6,320 bases of DNA from Elusimicrobiota bacterium (GCA_027858455.1 JAQICQ010000130.1:1-6320), one strand, 5' to 3'. Positions 1 to 6,296 are shown, numbered from the stretch's first letter. Made by a program: numbers and translations. The notes: generated by a model not told the origin, from the letters alone.

Positions 1-84
1 GAAAGGTCGAAAGAAATGTCAAAAGGAAAAATGTCTAAAGGAAAATTTTCTAAAGGAAAGATTTCTAAAGGAGAAAAAAATTGA
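1..84 (+). CDS. 3' end of an unidentified gene with a Lys/Ser/Gly pentapeptide-repeat tail (partial)
   Basis: Frame 1 is open from the left edge to TGA at 82-84 and gives 27 residues, strongly basic and low in complexity. After ERSKE come four pentapeptides of the form X-S-K-G-K/E, with X = Met, Met, Phe, Ile, and the chain ends KN. The stop overlaps the TTG start of the next gene by 4 nt (TTGA), the usual geometry of coupled operon genes, which supports real coding. The tail resembles the disordered basic C-termini found on nucleic-acid-binding proteins, but no domain lies inside the window, so the product cannot be named. In Bacillus-type clusters the gene before yggT is often sepF (ylmF) or ylmE; nothing here confirms either. 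The alternative is that the ATG at 16-18 begins a 22-residue micro-ORF; I consider that less likely. Confidence 0.6.
   Translation, partial: ERSKEMSKGKMSKGKFSKGKISKGEKN
16..75 (+). repeat. Four imperfect 15-bp tandem repeats
   Basis: The units are 16-30, 31-45, 46-60 and 61-75. Neighbouring units match at 14, 12 and 12 of 15 positions. The invariant core is AAAGGA, present in every unit. The 15-bp period keeps the reading frame, so the array encodes the repeated X-S-K-G-K/E tail of the upstream product. The last unit also supplies the Shine-Dalgarno sequence of the next gene. Confidence 0.85.
67..73 (+). promoter_or_regulatory. Shine-Dalgarno site for the TTG-started membrane protein
   Basis: AAAGGAG lies 7 nt before the TTG at 81-83 and lies within the last 15-bp repeat unit. 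It decides the start: the next in-frame TTG (90-92) is too far away, and no in-frame ATG occurs until about base 187, inside the predicted loop region. Confidence 0.65.
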
Positions 85-347
85 TTATATTGAGAACGAT
101 AGGGCATTTAATAAATAGTATATTATTATTTATTATAGTTGTTTCGGCAGCGCGGATAGCCATTGAAGCCTATACAAAGGATATAATGGAGGTTCCCGTA
201 GGGCCGCTTGTAAAAGAAATTTCCGATATTATAATGGAATACGGCAGGAAGTTTTTACCTTTTGATAAACAAAAAAATCTTTTGTTAGGTATAAGTATGA
301 CCTCTTTTATTTTGATTATAATTATAAGAGCAGTTATAAAGTTATAA
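81..347 (+). CDS. Small two-helix membrane protein, YggT/YlmG-like
   Basis: This is an 88-residue protein with a TTG start. Residues about 8-28 and 67-87 are strongly hydrophobic and should span the membrane. Between them lies a polar, partly amphipathic stretch with VPVGPLV near residues 38-44 and RKFLPF near 56-61. That arrangement (helix, P-x-x-P-L-V loop, R-x-x-x-P-F, helix) is like one YggT-family repeat; family members have either one such unit, as in Bacillus YlmG, or two, as in E. coli YggT. The match is by eye and weak. Context helps: in Bacillus, ylmG lies just upstream of ileS-lspA-ylyB, the same genes found here. The YggT family has been linked to membrane and cell-division or osmotic functions, but its biochemical role is not settled. 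The start overlaps the upstream stop by 4 nt, suggesting coupled translation. The gene is certain enough; the family call is moderate. Confidence 0.7.
   Translation: MIILRTIGHLINSILLFIIVVSAARIAIEAYTKDIMEVPVGPLVKEISDIIMEYGRKFLPFDKQKNLLLGISMTSFILIIIIRAVIKL
312..340 (+). promoter_or_regulatory. Weak sigma-70-like promoter candidate upstream of mtnA
   Basis: TTGATT (312-317, 4 of 6 to the -35 consensus) and TATAAA (335-340, 5 of 6 to the -10 consensus) are separated by 17 nt. Transcription would begin near 347, giving mtnA a leader of about 25 nt. The site lies inside the 3' end of the preceding gene in very AT-rich sequence, where chance matches are common, so this is a candidate only. Confidence 0.22.
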
Positions 348-350
348 GCC

Positions 351-369
351 AATTGTTTAATGGACAATT
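351..369 (+). repeat. Short inverted repeat just before the mtnA start
   Basis: AATTGT (351-356) and ACAATT (364-369) are perfect reverse complements around a 7-nt loop, ending 3 nt before the mtnA ATG. The stem is AT-rich and weak, and no T-run follows, so it is not a terminator. It occupies the place where a ribosome binding site would be expected. It could be a small operator, a weak leader hairpin, or chance. Confidence 0.35.
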
Positions 370-372
370 TTA

Positions 373-1407
373 ATGGATAACATTATAAATTTTAAGGGTT
401 TAAAACTTGTATTACTTGACCAGCGAAAGCTGCCTTTTAAAATTGCATATAAAGAATTAAAGGACTCTTCCCAGACGGCAGAAGCTATAAAAAAAATGGT
501 AGTAAGGGGAGCTCCGGCAATAGGTATTACTGCGGCTTACGGGTACTATCTTGGAAGTATGGAAAAAGAATTTAAGGATTTTAAATCGTTAAAAATTTAC
601 ATGGAGAGAGTCGGAGAGAAACTGTTGAGTTCCCGCCCGACGGCTGTAAATCTTAAGTGGGCCCTAAACCTGATGGGAAAAACTTTAAAAGAGAATCCTG
701 GATTACCGGTAGATAAAATAAGAGACAACCTTCTTGAAAGAGCGGAGTATATAAAAGAAAGCGAATTAGCCGCAAATAAAAAAATCGGGGAATACGGCGC
801 CTCTGAGTTTGAAAAAATATCCGCCGGGAAAAATAAACTTAAAGTACTTACCCATTGTAATGCCGGCGCGCTTGCTACCGGGGGATGGGGAACGGCGTTG
901 GGAGTCATCCGAAGCGCATTTAACAGGGGGCTCGTTAAGGAAGTATATGCGGACGAAACCCGCCCCCGTATGCAGGGGGCAAAACTGACCTGTTTTGAGC
1001 TTAAAGAAGAGGGGATACCCTATAAACTTATAACAGACGGTATGGCGGGATATTTTATGTCCCGGGGTGAGATAGACACAGTAGTAGTAGGTGCCGACAG
1101 AATAGCTTTAAACGGTGACGTGGCTAATAAAATAGGGACATCCATGGTGGCTATAGCCGCGGATTATTATAATGTGCCGTTTTATGTGGCCGCCCCGGTT
1201 TCGACTTTTGATTTTAACTGTCCGACCGGCGGGGATATTGTTATAGAAGAGAGAAGCCACGAAGAAGTATTAGTTATAAATAAGAAAAAGATATCGCCGG
1301 AAGGAACAAAAACTTCAAATCCGGCGTTTGATATTACAAAAAAAAGTTTAATTAAAGGATATATTACTGAAAAAGGAGTTGTGAAAAGTACCTATGAGTT
1401 ACAATAA
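373..1407 (+). CDS. mtnA: S-methyl-5-thioribose-1-phosphate isomerase
   Basis: This cytosolic enzyme of methionine salvage converts the aldose 5-methylthioribose-1-phosphate into methylthioribulose-1-phosphate. The 344 residues match the usual MtnA length and belong to the MtnA/eIF2B-alpha fold. Visible signatures are LVLLDQRKLP (12-21), RGAPAIGITAAYG (45-57), THCNAGALATGGWGTALG (160-177), DETRPRMQGA, DGMAGYFM and VVGADRIALNGDVANKIGT. The catalytic pair of the family (Cys160 and Asp240 in Bacillus MtnA) appears intact as Cys162 and Asp242. The last part, NPAFDIT followed by ITEKGVV, is the normal family C-terminus. The ATG at 373 is the only plausible start because an in-frame TAA lies at 358-360, yet no good Shine-Dalgarno sequence precedes it. 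Ribose-1,5-bisphosphate isomerase is a related family, but this motif set and length look like true MtnA. No other salvage gene is in the window, so the pathway version (classical salvage or a methylthioadenosine shunt) is unknown. Confidence 0.95.
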   Translation: MDNIINFKGLKLVLLDQRKLPFKIAYKELKDSSQTAEAIKKMVVRGAPAIGITAAYGYYLGSMEKEFKDFKSLKIYMERVGEKLLSSRPTAVNLKWALNLMGKTLKENPGLPVDKIRDNLLERAEYIKESELAANKKIGEYGASEFEKISAGKNKLKVLTHCNAGALATGGWGTALGVIRSAFNRGLVKEVYADETRPRMQGAKLTCFELKEEGIPYKLITDGMAGYFMSRGEIDTVVVGADRIALNGDVANKIGTSMVAIAADYYNVPFYVAAPVSTFDFNCPTGGDIVIEERSHEEVLVINKKKISPEGTKTSNPAFDITKKSLIKGYITEKGVVKSTYELQ

Positions 1408-1438
1408 AACATAAAATTTACATAGGACAAATTTTTCC
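1394..1438 (+). other. Interrupted ancestral N-terminus of ileS
   Basis: The ileS frame read from the ATG at 1394 gives MSYNKT, then TAA (1412-1414), then NLHRTNFS, then the called Met. E. coli IleS begins MSDYKSTLNLPETGFPM, so the segment aligns nearly end to end, with TAA at the position of a Leu (TTA to TAA would be one base change). The first 14 nt overlap the end of mtnA in another frame, a geometry like the 20-nt overlaps further downstream. Two prolines conserved in E. coli and Bacillus IleRS have become His and Ser, which would fit decay after the stop arose. A sequencing or consensus error is the main alternative. Confidence 0.65.
1424..1427 (+). promoter_or_regulatory. Weak Shine-Dalgarno site for the ileS ATG at 1439
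   Basis: AGGA lies 11 nt before the ATG at 1439, a somewhat long spacing. It is the only purine-rich candidate after the in-frame TAA at 1412-1414. A stronger AAAGGAG at 1372-1378 lies inside mtnA, 15 nt before the alternative ATG at 1394, which is too far for an ideal site. Confidence 0.4.
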
Positions 1439-4201
1439 ATGAAAGCAAATCTTTCGGGGAAAGAACCGCATATACAAAAAGAGTGGGATAAGAAAGAGAT
1501 TTTCAAGAAGCGTCTTGAAAAAAACAAAGGGAAAGAGACATTTATACTGCATGACGGACCTCCGTACGCAAACGGGCACATTCATATAGGTACGGCGTTA
1601 AATAGAATGCTTAAAGATATGGTTATAAAATATAAATCTATGACCGGCCACTACGCTCCGTTTGTTCCCGGCTGGGATTGCCACGGGCTTCCTGTTGAGT
1701 ATGAACTTTTAAAGAAAATAGACAAGAAAAAGATAAACGACAAAGTAAAATTCAGGAAAGAAGCCGCAAAATACGCGCTTAATTTCGTTAATATTCAGCG
1801 TAAGGAATTCAAGCGGCTTGGTCTTGTAGGCGAGTGGGATAATCCTTACCTTACACTTAATCCAAAATTTGAAGAGACGATAGTTAAAAGCTTTAAAGAA
1901 CTTTACTTAAACGGTTATATATACAGGGCGCAAAAACCTGTTTATTGGTGTTCATCGTGCAAAACAGCCCTTGCCGAAGCCGAAGTTGAGTATAAAGACA
2001 TAGATTCACCTTCTATATACGTGAAGTTTCCCGTGCATAGTGCAAAACCTGATTTTGTCGGTGAAAATACCCGTCTCAGCGCTTTGGTATGGACAACGAC
2101 GCCGTGGACGCTGCCCTCTAACAGGGCGGTCTGTTTTCATCCGGACTTTAAATACGCCTATATTAAAAAGGGGGATGAATGTTTAATAGTCGCTGAAAGT
2201 TTTGCCGGAAGTGTTGACGGAGATAAATTTGACGGATATAAAACAATAGGTACCGTGAAGGGCAGTAAATTGGAAGGCGTTAAGTTCAGCTCGCCTTTTC
2301 GGGATGAACCTTCTGAAGGTATAAACGCAGATTTCGTGACGCTTGAAGACGGCACGGGTATAGTGCATATTGCCCCGGGCCACGGAGAAGACGATTACCA
2401 GGCAGGTCTTAAATATAATCTCGATATTTTTTCTCCTGTTGATGACAGCGGCAGATTTCAAGATTCGGCCGGCGTAAAGGAAATAGAGGGAAAATATGTC
2501 TTTGAGAGCAACCCGGTAATAATCAGCTTGCTTAAAGAGGAAGGTCTGCTTTTCGGTAAGGAGGATATATCTCATTCATACCCTCACTGCTGGAGATGTA
2601 AAAACCCGATAGTTTACAGGGCTACAAAACAGTGGTTTCTCGATGTGGATAAATCAGGATTGAGAGCAAGGATATTAGAAAAAATAGATGAGGTTAAGTG
2701 GTATCCTGAATCATCCATAAAAAGAATAAAAGCAATGATTCAAAACCGCCCGGACTGGTGCCTTTCAAGGCAGCGGCTCTGGGGGGTGCCGATACCTGTA
2801 TTTTACTGTAAGGATTGCGGCGAGATAGTTGCGACCGATAAAAGCTTAAGCCGTATAGCGGATGAGTTTTCTAAAAACGGTTCTGATATATGGTTTGAAA
2901 AAAGCGCGAAAGAACTATTAGGCGACGGTATTAAATGCGCCTGCGGCAGCAGTGAATTTAAGAAAGAAAACGACATACTTGATGTATGGTTTGATTCGGG
3001 GGTAAGTAATTTAGCTGTTTTGGAAAACCGGCCGGGTTTAAGCTGGCCGGCGGATCTTTATCTTGAAGGTTCCGACCAGCACAGGGGATGGTTCCAGTCA
3101 TCAATAATACCGTCGGTGGCAATAAAAGGTACCCCTCCTTATAGGGGAGTTCTTACTCATGGATTTATAGTTGATGCCGAAGGCAAAAAGATGTCTAAAT
3201 CGGTCGGTAATGTAGTTGCCCCTCAAGAGGTTATAAAAAAATACGGCGCCGATCTTCTGAGATTATGGGTTGCCAGCGAAAATTATTTTAAGGATATAAA
3301 GATATCCGACGAGATACTTGCCCAGATGGTTACAAATTACAGAAGAATAAGAAATACAATAAGATTTATTTTAGGAAATACCGGGGATTATCCCGCCGGG
3401 GAAGCTGTTGATTACAAAGAACTTACCGGTATAGATAAATATGTTCTGCAGAAGTTTTACGAGACCGCTGCCGTTGTGAAAGAAAATTATGAAAACTTAA
3501 GTTTTCACAAAGGTATGAGAGCAATACACGATTTCTGTAATTTAACTATGTCCTCTCTTTATTTTAACATATTAAAAGACAGGCTCTATGTTTCTCGCGC
3601 TTTTGACCCTGCAAGAAGAAGTTCCCAGTATACGCTTAAAATGATAGGGGAAAATTTATTAAAACTTCTTTTTCCCGTGCTTTCCCATACCACAGAAGAA
3701 GCATGGAAAAAATATATTAAAGAGCAGGATTTATCCGGTGAAGATTATCCCGGGAGCATAATGTTATGTGATATAAAATATCTTCCCGAAGAGTGGAATA
3801 ATCCTGATGTCCGGAAAGAGTGGGATAAGATAATAAAACTGCGGGATATAGTTCTTAAAGAAGTTGAAATCGCCAAAGAAAAAGAAAAAATAAAAGATCC
3901 GCTTCAGACAGCGGTAACACTTACAACATCTTCTCCGGTAATTTTTGATTTTTTAAATAACCATAAAGACGATTGGAAAGAAAACCTTATAGTCAGTGCT
4001 GTGGATATTAAAAAAGCTAAAGAGTTATCGGACGGTTCTGATTTTTTAGACGGACAGGTAGTGGTTGAGGTAAGTCCGGCGCAGGGTAATAAGTGTGTCC
4101 GGTGCTGGCTTGTAAGCAAGAGTGTGGGCAAAGACAGCAGTCATCCCGAACTGTGTGGCCGATGCAGTTCTATCGTTAGAAAAATCAATAAAAGTAAATG
4201 A
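1439..4201 (+). CDS. ileS: Isoleucyl-tRNA synthetase (IleRS), possibly N-terminally clipped
   Basis: This cytosolic class I enzyme charges tRNA-Ile and hydrolyses Val-tRNA-Ile in its CP1 editing domain. In order, the 920 residues show: the ATP-binding signature PYANGHIHIGT (42-52), which ends in Thr where class I HIGH usually has His; WDCHGLP; the editing-domain motifs WTTTPWT (218-224) and GTGIVHIAPGHGEDDY (305-320); NRPDWCLSRQRLWG with Cys441; a Cys cluster at 457, 460, 500 and 502; DVWFDSG (515-521); GSDQHRGW (544-551); KMSKS (584-588); an anticodon-binding helical region; and a C-terminal zinc knuckle with Cys886, 889, 906 and 909. This is the usual bacterial IleRS1 layout. Compared with E. 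coli or Bacillus proteins it lacks about 15 N-terminal residues. These are still readable upstream from an ATG at 1394, but an in-frame TAA at 1412-1414 interrupts them. ATG 1439 is the only standard start after that stop. The TGA stop overlaps the lspA ATG by 4 nt. Confidence 0.96.
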   Translation: MKANLSGKEPHIQKEWDKKEIFKKRLEKNKGKETFILHDGPPYANGHIHIGTALNRMLKDMVIKYKSMTGHYAPFVPGWDCHGLPVEYELLKKIDKKKINDKVKFRKEAAKYALNFVNIQRKEFKRLGLVGEWDNPYLTLNPKFEETIVKSFKELYLNGYIYRAQKPVYWCSSCKTALAEAEVEYKDIDSPSIYVKFPVHSAKPDFVGENTRLSALVWTTTPWTLPSNRAVCFHPDFKYAYIKKGDECLIVAESFAGSVDGDKFDGYKTIGTVKGSKLEGVKFSSPFRDEPSEGINADFVTLEDGTGIVHIAPGHGEDDYQAGLKYNLDIFSPVDDSGRFQDSAGVKEIEGKYVFESNPVIISLLKEEGLLFGKEDISHSYPHCWRCKNPIVYRATKQWFLDVDKSGLRARILEKIDEVKWYPESSIKRIKAMIQNRPDWCLSRQRLWGVPIPVFYCKDCGEIVATDKSLSRIADEFSKNGSDIWFEKSAKELLGDGIKCACGSSEFKKENDILDVWFDSGVSNLAVLENRPGLSWPADLYLEGSDQHRGWFQSSIIPSVAIKGTPPYRGVLTHGFIVDAEGKKMSKSVGNVVAPQEVIKKYGADLLRLWVASENYFKDIKISDEILAQMVTNYRRIRNTIRFILGNTGDYPAGEAVDYKELTGIDKYVLQKFYETAAVVKENYENLSFHKGMRAIHDFCNLTMSSLYFNILKDRLYVSRAFDPARRSSQYTLKMIGENLLKLLFPVLSHTTEEAWKKYIKEQDLSGEDYPGSIMLCDIKYLPEEWNNPDVRKEWDKIIKLRDIVLKEVEIAKEKEKIKDPLQTAVTLTTSSPVIFDFLNNHKDDWKENLIVSAVDIKKAKELSDGSDFLDGQVVVEVSPAQGNKCVRCWLVSKSVGKDSSHPELCGRCSSIVRKINKSK

Positions 4202-4662
4202 TATATTATATAATCCTGTCTGTTATTTTAGTAGACAGACTGGTTAAATTCTTAGTACTTGTTAATATGGATATCTATGACTCTGTTTCTGTTTTTCCTT
4301 TTTTAAATATAACTTATATTAAAAATACAGGAATAGCATTTAGCTTGTTTACCGGTGGCAACAGCCGGCTTATCTGGATTAACAGCCTGGTAATATTATT
4401 TATGGGATGGATCCTGTATTCCGGGAGGGATGAACCGAAAATTCTACAGGCGGCGTATGCTTTTATTATAGGCGGAGCTCTTTCTAATATGTGGGACAGG
4501 ATTGTATATTCGGGAGTTATAGATTGTTTTGATTTTAAAGTATGGCCTGTATTTAATATAGCTGATTCGGCAATAACTATAGGCGCCGTTCTTATCGCGT
4601 ATAATCTTATATCAACTTTCAAAAGCAAACGCGGGGGTAAAGATGCACCCGATACTCTTTAA
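4198..4662 (+). CDS. lspA: Lipoprotein signal peptidase (signal peptidase II)
   Basis: This integral membrane aspartic protease removes the signal peptide from diacylglyceryl-modified prolipoproteins. The 154 residues are of normal family length, with four predicted membrane segments at about 2-20, 57-75, 82-98 and 117-138. Family motifs are present: VDRLVK (12-17), NTGIAFS (43-49), GGALSNMWDR (92-101) and FNIADSAI (119-126). The catalytic aspartates should be Asp100 and Asp123. The ATG overlaps the ileS stop as ATGA with no clear Shine-Dalgarno sequence, so translation is probably coupled to ileS. The 3' end overlaps lgt by 20 nt. Lgt makes the substrate that LspA cleaves, so the pairing is functional. 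The basic tail after the last helix is predicted to be cytosolic. Confidence 0.95.
   Translation: MIYYIILSVILVDRLVKFLVLVNMDIYDSVSVFPFLNITYIKNTGIAFSLFTGGNSRLIWINSLVILFMGWILYSGRDEPKILQAAYAFIIGGALSNMWDRIVYSGVIDCFDFKVWPVFNIADSAITIGAVLIAYNLISTFKSKRGGKDAPDTL
4633..4637 (+). promoter_or_regulatory. G-rich ribosome binding site for lgt
   Basis: Five consecutive G residues end 5 nt before the lgt ATG at 4643 and lie inside the lspA coding region. The spacing fits a Shine-Dalgarno site, although the sequence departs from GGAGG. It supports the 4643 start and the 20-nt overlap. Confidence 0.45.
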
Positions 4663-5416
4663 AATAGGCAGTCTTACGATATACTCTTACGGGGTATTGG
4701 TAGCGTCCGGGTTACTTTTAGGATTAAAGTTAGCTTCTTCGGGAGCGAAATACAGAAATATTTCAAAAGATTTTATCGGAAATTTAGTTATAGGCACTGT
4801 AATCTCCGGTTTTATAGGCGCCCGTCTTTTTTATGTCCTTCTGACTTTTAGCAGATTTTACAGCGATCCGGTGAGTATAATAAGATTTTGGGAAGGCGGT
4901 CTTGTTTTTTCCGGGGGACTGCTCGGCGGAGCTTTCTGGGTTATATATTCCGGAATAAAATACGGGGTAAATATATGGAGCCTGGGTGATATTCTTGCCC
5001 CCGGGCTTGCTCTCGGGCACGGCATAGGAAGAATAGGCTGTTTTTTTGCCGGCTGCTGCTATGGAAAACCAACTTCCTCAGTTTTTGGTATATCTTTTCA
5101 TGATCCGCATTCACTTGCTTTTCCCCTCGGTGTTAAACTTATACCTACCCAGCTTATATCAGCATTATATATGGCGTTGGCGGCTTATCTGCTTTACAGG
5201 TATTTAAAGAGCAGTAAATCACCGGTGTCGGGGGTCTTATCTTTTTATTTTATTCTCTATGGATCATTTAGGATAGTTATAGAATATTTAAGGGGAGATT
5301 TTCGGGGGACGGAATTTGCAGGCTGGACATTGACACAGTGGGTAGCGGCAGCGGCTGTTATCTTCGGGGCTTATATGATCATTTCAAAGAGACAAGGTGA
5401 ATCAAAGAAAACATAA
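4643..5416 (+). CDS. lgt: Prolipoprotein diacylglyceryl transferase, Cys-variant motif
   Basis: This inner-membrane enzyme transfers a diacylglyceryl group from phosphatidylglycerol to the lipobox cysteine, the first step of lipoprotein maturation and the one before LspA. The 257 residues carry about seven hydrophobic segments and the family landmarks: an N-terminal YSYGVLVASG (14-23), ISGFIGARLFYV, EGGLVFSGGLLGG (84-96), HGIGRIGCFFAGCCYGKPT (126-144) and YGSFRIVIEYLRGD (206-219). Arg130 aligns with E. coli Arg143, and Arg210 and Glu214 fit the conserved C-terminal R-x-x-x-E. The signature core differs from E. coli GRIGNFINGELWG: Cys133 replaces Asn146, Cys138 replaces Glu151, and Ser90 stands where E. 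coli has His103. I believe this Cys-rich version is a recurrent subtype rather than a broken enzyme. The gene overlaps lspA upstream and the pseudouridine synthase downstream by 20 nt each. The product ends in a short basic cytosolic tail. Confidence 0.95.
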   Translation: MHPILFKIGSLTIYSYGVLVASGLLLGLKLASSGAKYRNISKDFIGNLVIGTVISGFIGARLFYVLLTFSRFYSDPVSIIRFWEGGLVFSGGLLGGAFWVIYSGIKYGVNIWSLGDILAPGLALGHGIGRIGCFFAGCCYGKPTSSVFGISFHDPHSLAFPLGVKLIPTQLISALYMALAAYLLYRYLKSSKSPVSGVLSFYFILYGSFRIVIEYLRGDFRGTEFAGWTLTQWVAAAAVIFGAYMIISKRQGESKKT

Positions 5417-6296
5417 AGATAAAAAGGTCTTGAAGGCAAAAGATACCGGCAAGAGGCTTGATAAATATATGGCCGAACATCTGAAATTTTCTCGTTCAAA
5501 GATAAAGAGAAATATAAAAAAAGGGCGGGTCCTGGTAAATAAAAAGAATAAAAGCCCTCATTACACTATTAAAGAAGGCGACCTGATAGAATATGAAATT
5601 AAATCCCGCAGGAAAGATCATATAATCCCTGAGAATATACCTTTAGAAATTGTTGAAGAAAAAGAGGGGTATATAATAATAAATAAACATCCGGACATGG
5701 TAGTCCATCCTGCGCCGGGGAATCCGGACGGCACGCTTTTAAACGGACTGGCATATAAATATAAAACGCCGAGGCTTGTTCACAGGCTTGATAAGGATAC
5801 CTCCGGAGTTATGATAGCGGCGCTGGATGAAAAATCCGCGTTGCGTATAAAAAAACAATTTAAAAAGAAAAAAGTTAAAAAAATTTATCTTGCGCTTGTA
5901 GATGGTATTTTAGAAAATGACGCGGGAGAGATTGATGTTCCCATAAAAAGGGATACAAGGGATAGGACAAAGATGCGTGCGGGATGGACTAGAGCCAGAA
6001 AATCAACTACCAGGTATCGGGTCAGAAAAAGGTTAAATAACGCAACTTATATTGAGGCATATCCGCTCACAGGAAGAACCCACCAGATAAGAGTTCATTT
6101 CGACCACTTAGGCCATCCGGTAATTGGAGACAGAAAATACGGAGATCCGCCGTTCAGGGCGCCCAGACAGATGCTTCACGCCTGGCAGGTCTCTTTTGAA
6201 GAACCTGCTTCAAAAAAAAGGGTGAGTTATACCGTAAAAGTCCCTGAGGATTTTCAAAAAATATTGACAGAGCTTAAAAATAATAGTTATAAATAA
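5397..6296 (+). CDS. rluD: RluA/RluD-family 23S rRNA pseudouridine synthase with S4 domain
   Basis: This protein isomerises specific uridines in RNA, most likely 23S rRNA, to pseudouridine. Of 299 residues, about 17-66 form an S4 RNA-binding domain (KRLDKYMAEH, SRSKIKRNIKKGRVLVN, IKEGDLIEYEI). The catalytic domain follows, with INKHPDMVVHPAPG (95-108), HRLDKDTSG (129-137) containing the expected catalytic Asp132, PLTGRTHQIRVHF, GHPVIGDRKYG and LHAWQVSF. The S4 domain separates it from RluA proper and favours RluD or RluC; the lspA neighbourhood (compare Bacillus ylyB) favours RluD-like. The exact target uridines cannot be told from sequence. The start is GTG with AAAGAG (5386-5391) 5 nt upstream. 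A TTG at 5430 is a possible later start, but its purine tract is only 2 nt away. The N-terminus and S4 domain are very rich in Lys and Arg. The start overlaps lgt by 20 nt. Confidence 0.92.
   Translation: MNQRKHKDKKVLKAKDTGKRLDKYMAEHLKFSRSKIKRNIKKGRVLVNKKNKSPHYTIKEGDLIEYEIKSRRKDHIIPENIPLEIVEEKEGYIIINKHPDMVVHPAPGNPDGTLLNGLAYKYKTPRLVHRLDKDTSGVMIAALDEKSALRIKKQFKKKKVKKIYLALVDGILENDAGEIDVPIKRDTRDRTKMRAGWTRARKSTTRYRVRKRLNNATYIEAYPLTGRTHQIRVHFDHLGHPVIGDRKYGDPPFRAPRQMLHAWQVSFEEPASKKRVSYTVKVPEDFQKILTELKNNSYK

Noticed and set aside
16..84. Separate 22-residue micro-ORF starting at ATG 16
   Set aside because: The frame is open through the left edge and the repeat extends from it in phase. The simplest reading is the C-terminus of a longer upstream gene.
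962..980. Perfect 6-bp all-GC inverted repeat, GCCCCC and GGGGGC, 7-nt loop
   Set aside because: It falls in mtnA codons for the conserved RPRMQGA motif and has no terminator features; codon choice explains it.
2183..2575. 130-residue open frame on the minus strand inside ileS
   Set aside because: It lies wholly opposite conserved IleRS editing-domain codons, shows no recognisable domain, and has no independent start signals. It is a shadow of the real gene. The same applies to the other minus-strand frames at 170-367, 597-908, 1399-1581, 2158-2355, 3904-4131, 4314-4628 and 4784-5020.
3028..3050. GC-rich hairpin, CCGGCCGG paired with CTGGCCGG (one G-T pair), 7-nt loop
   Set aside because: It is inside ileS, between conserved motifs, with no T-run after it, so it is not a terminator. 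The sequence is explained by codons for the NRPG and WPAD residues.
4198..4500. LspA motif departures: DR instead of DQ near the N-terminus, and GGALSN instead of GGALGN
   Set aside because: Both substitutions are, to my knowledge, common in the family, and the catalytic aspartates are intact.
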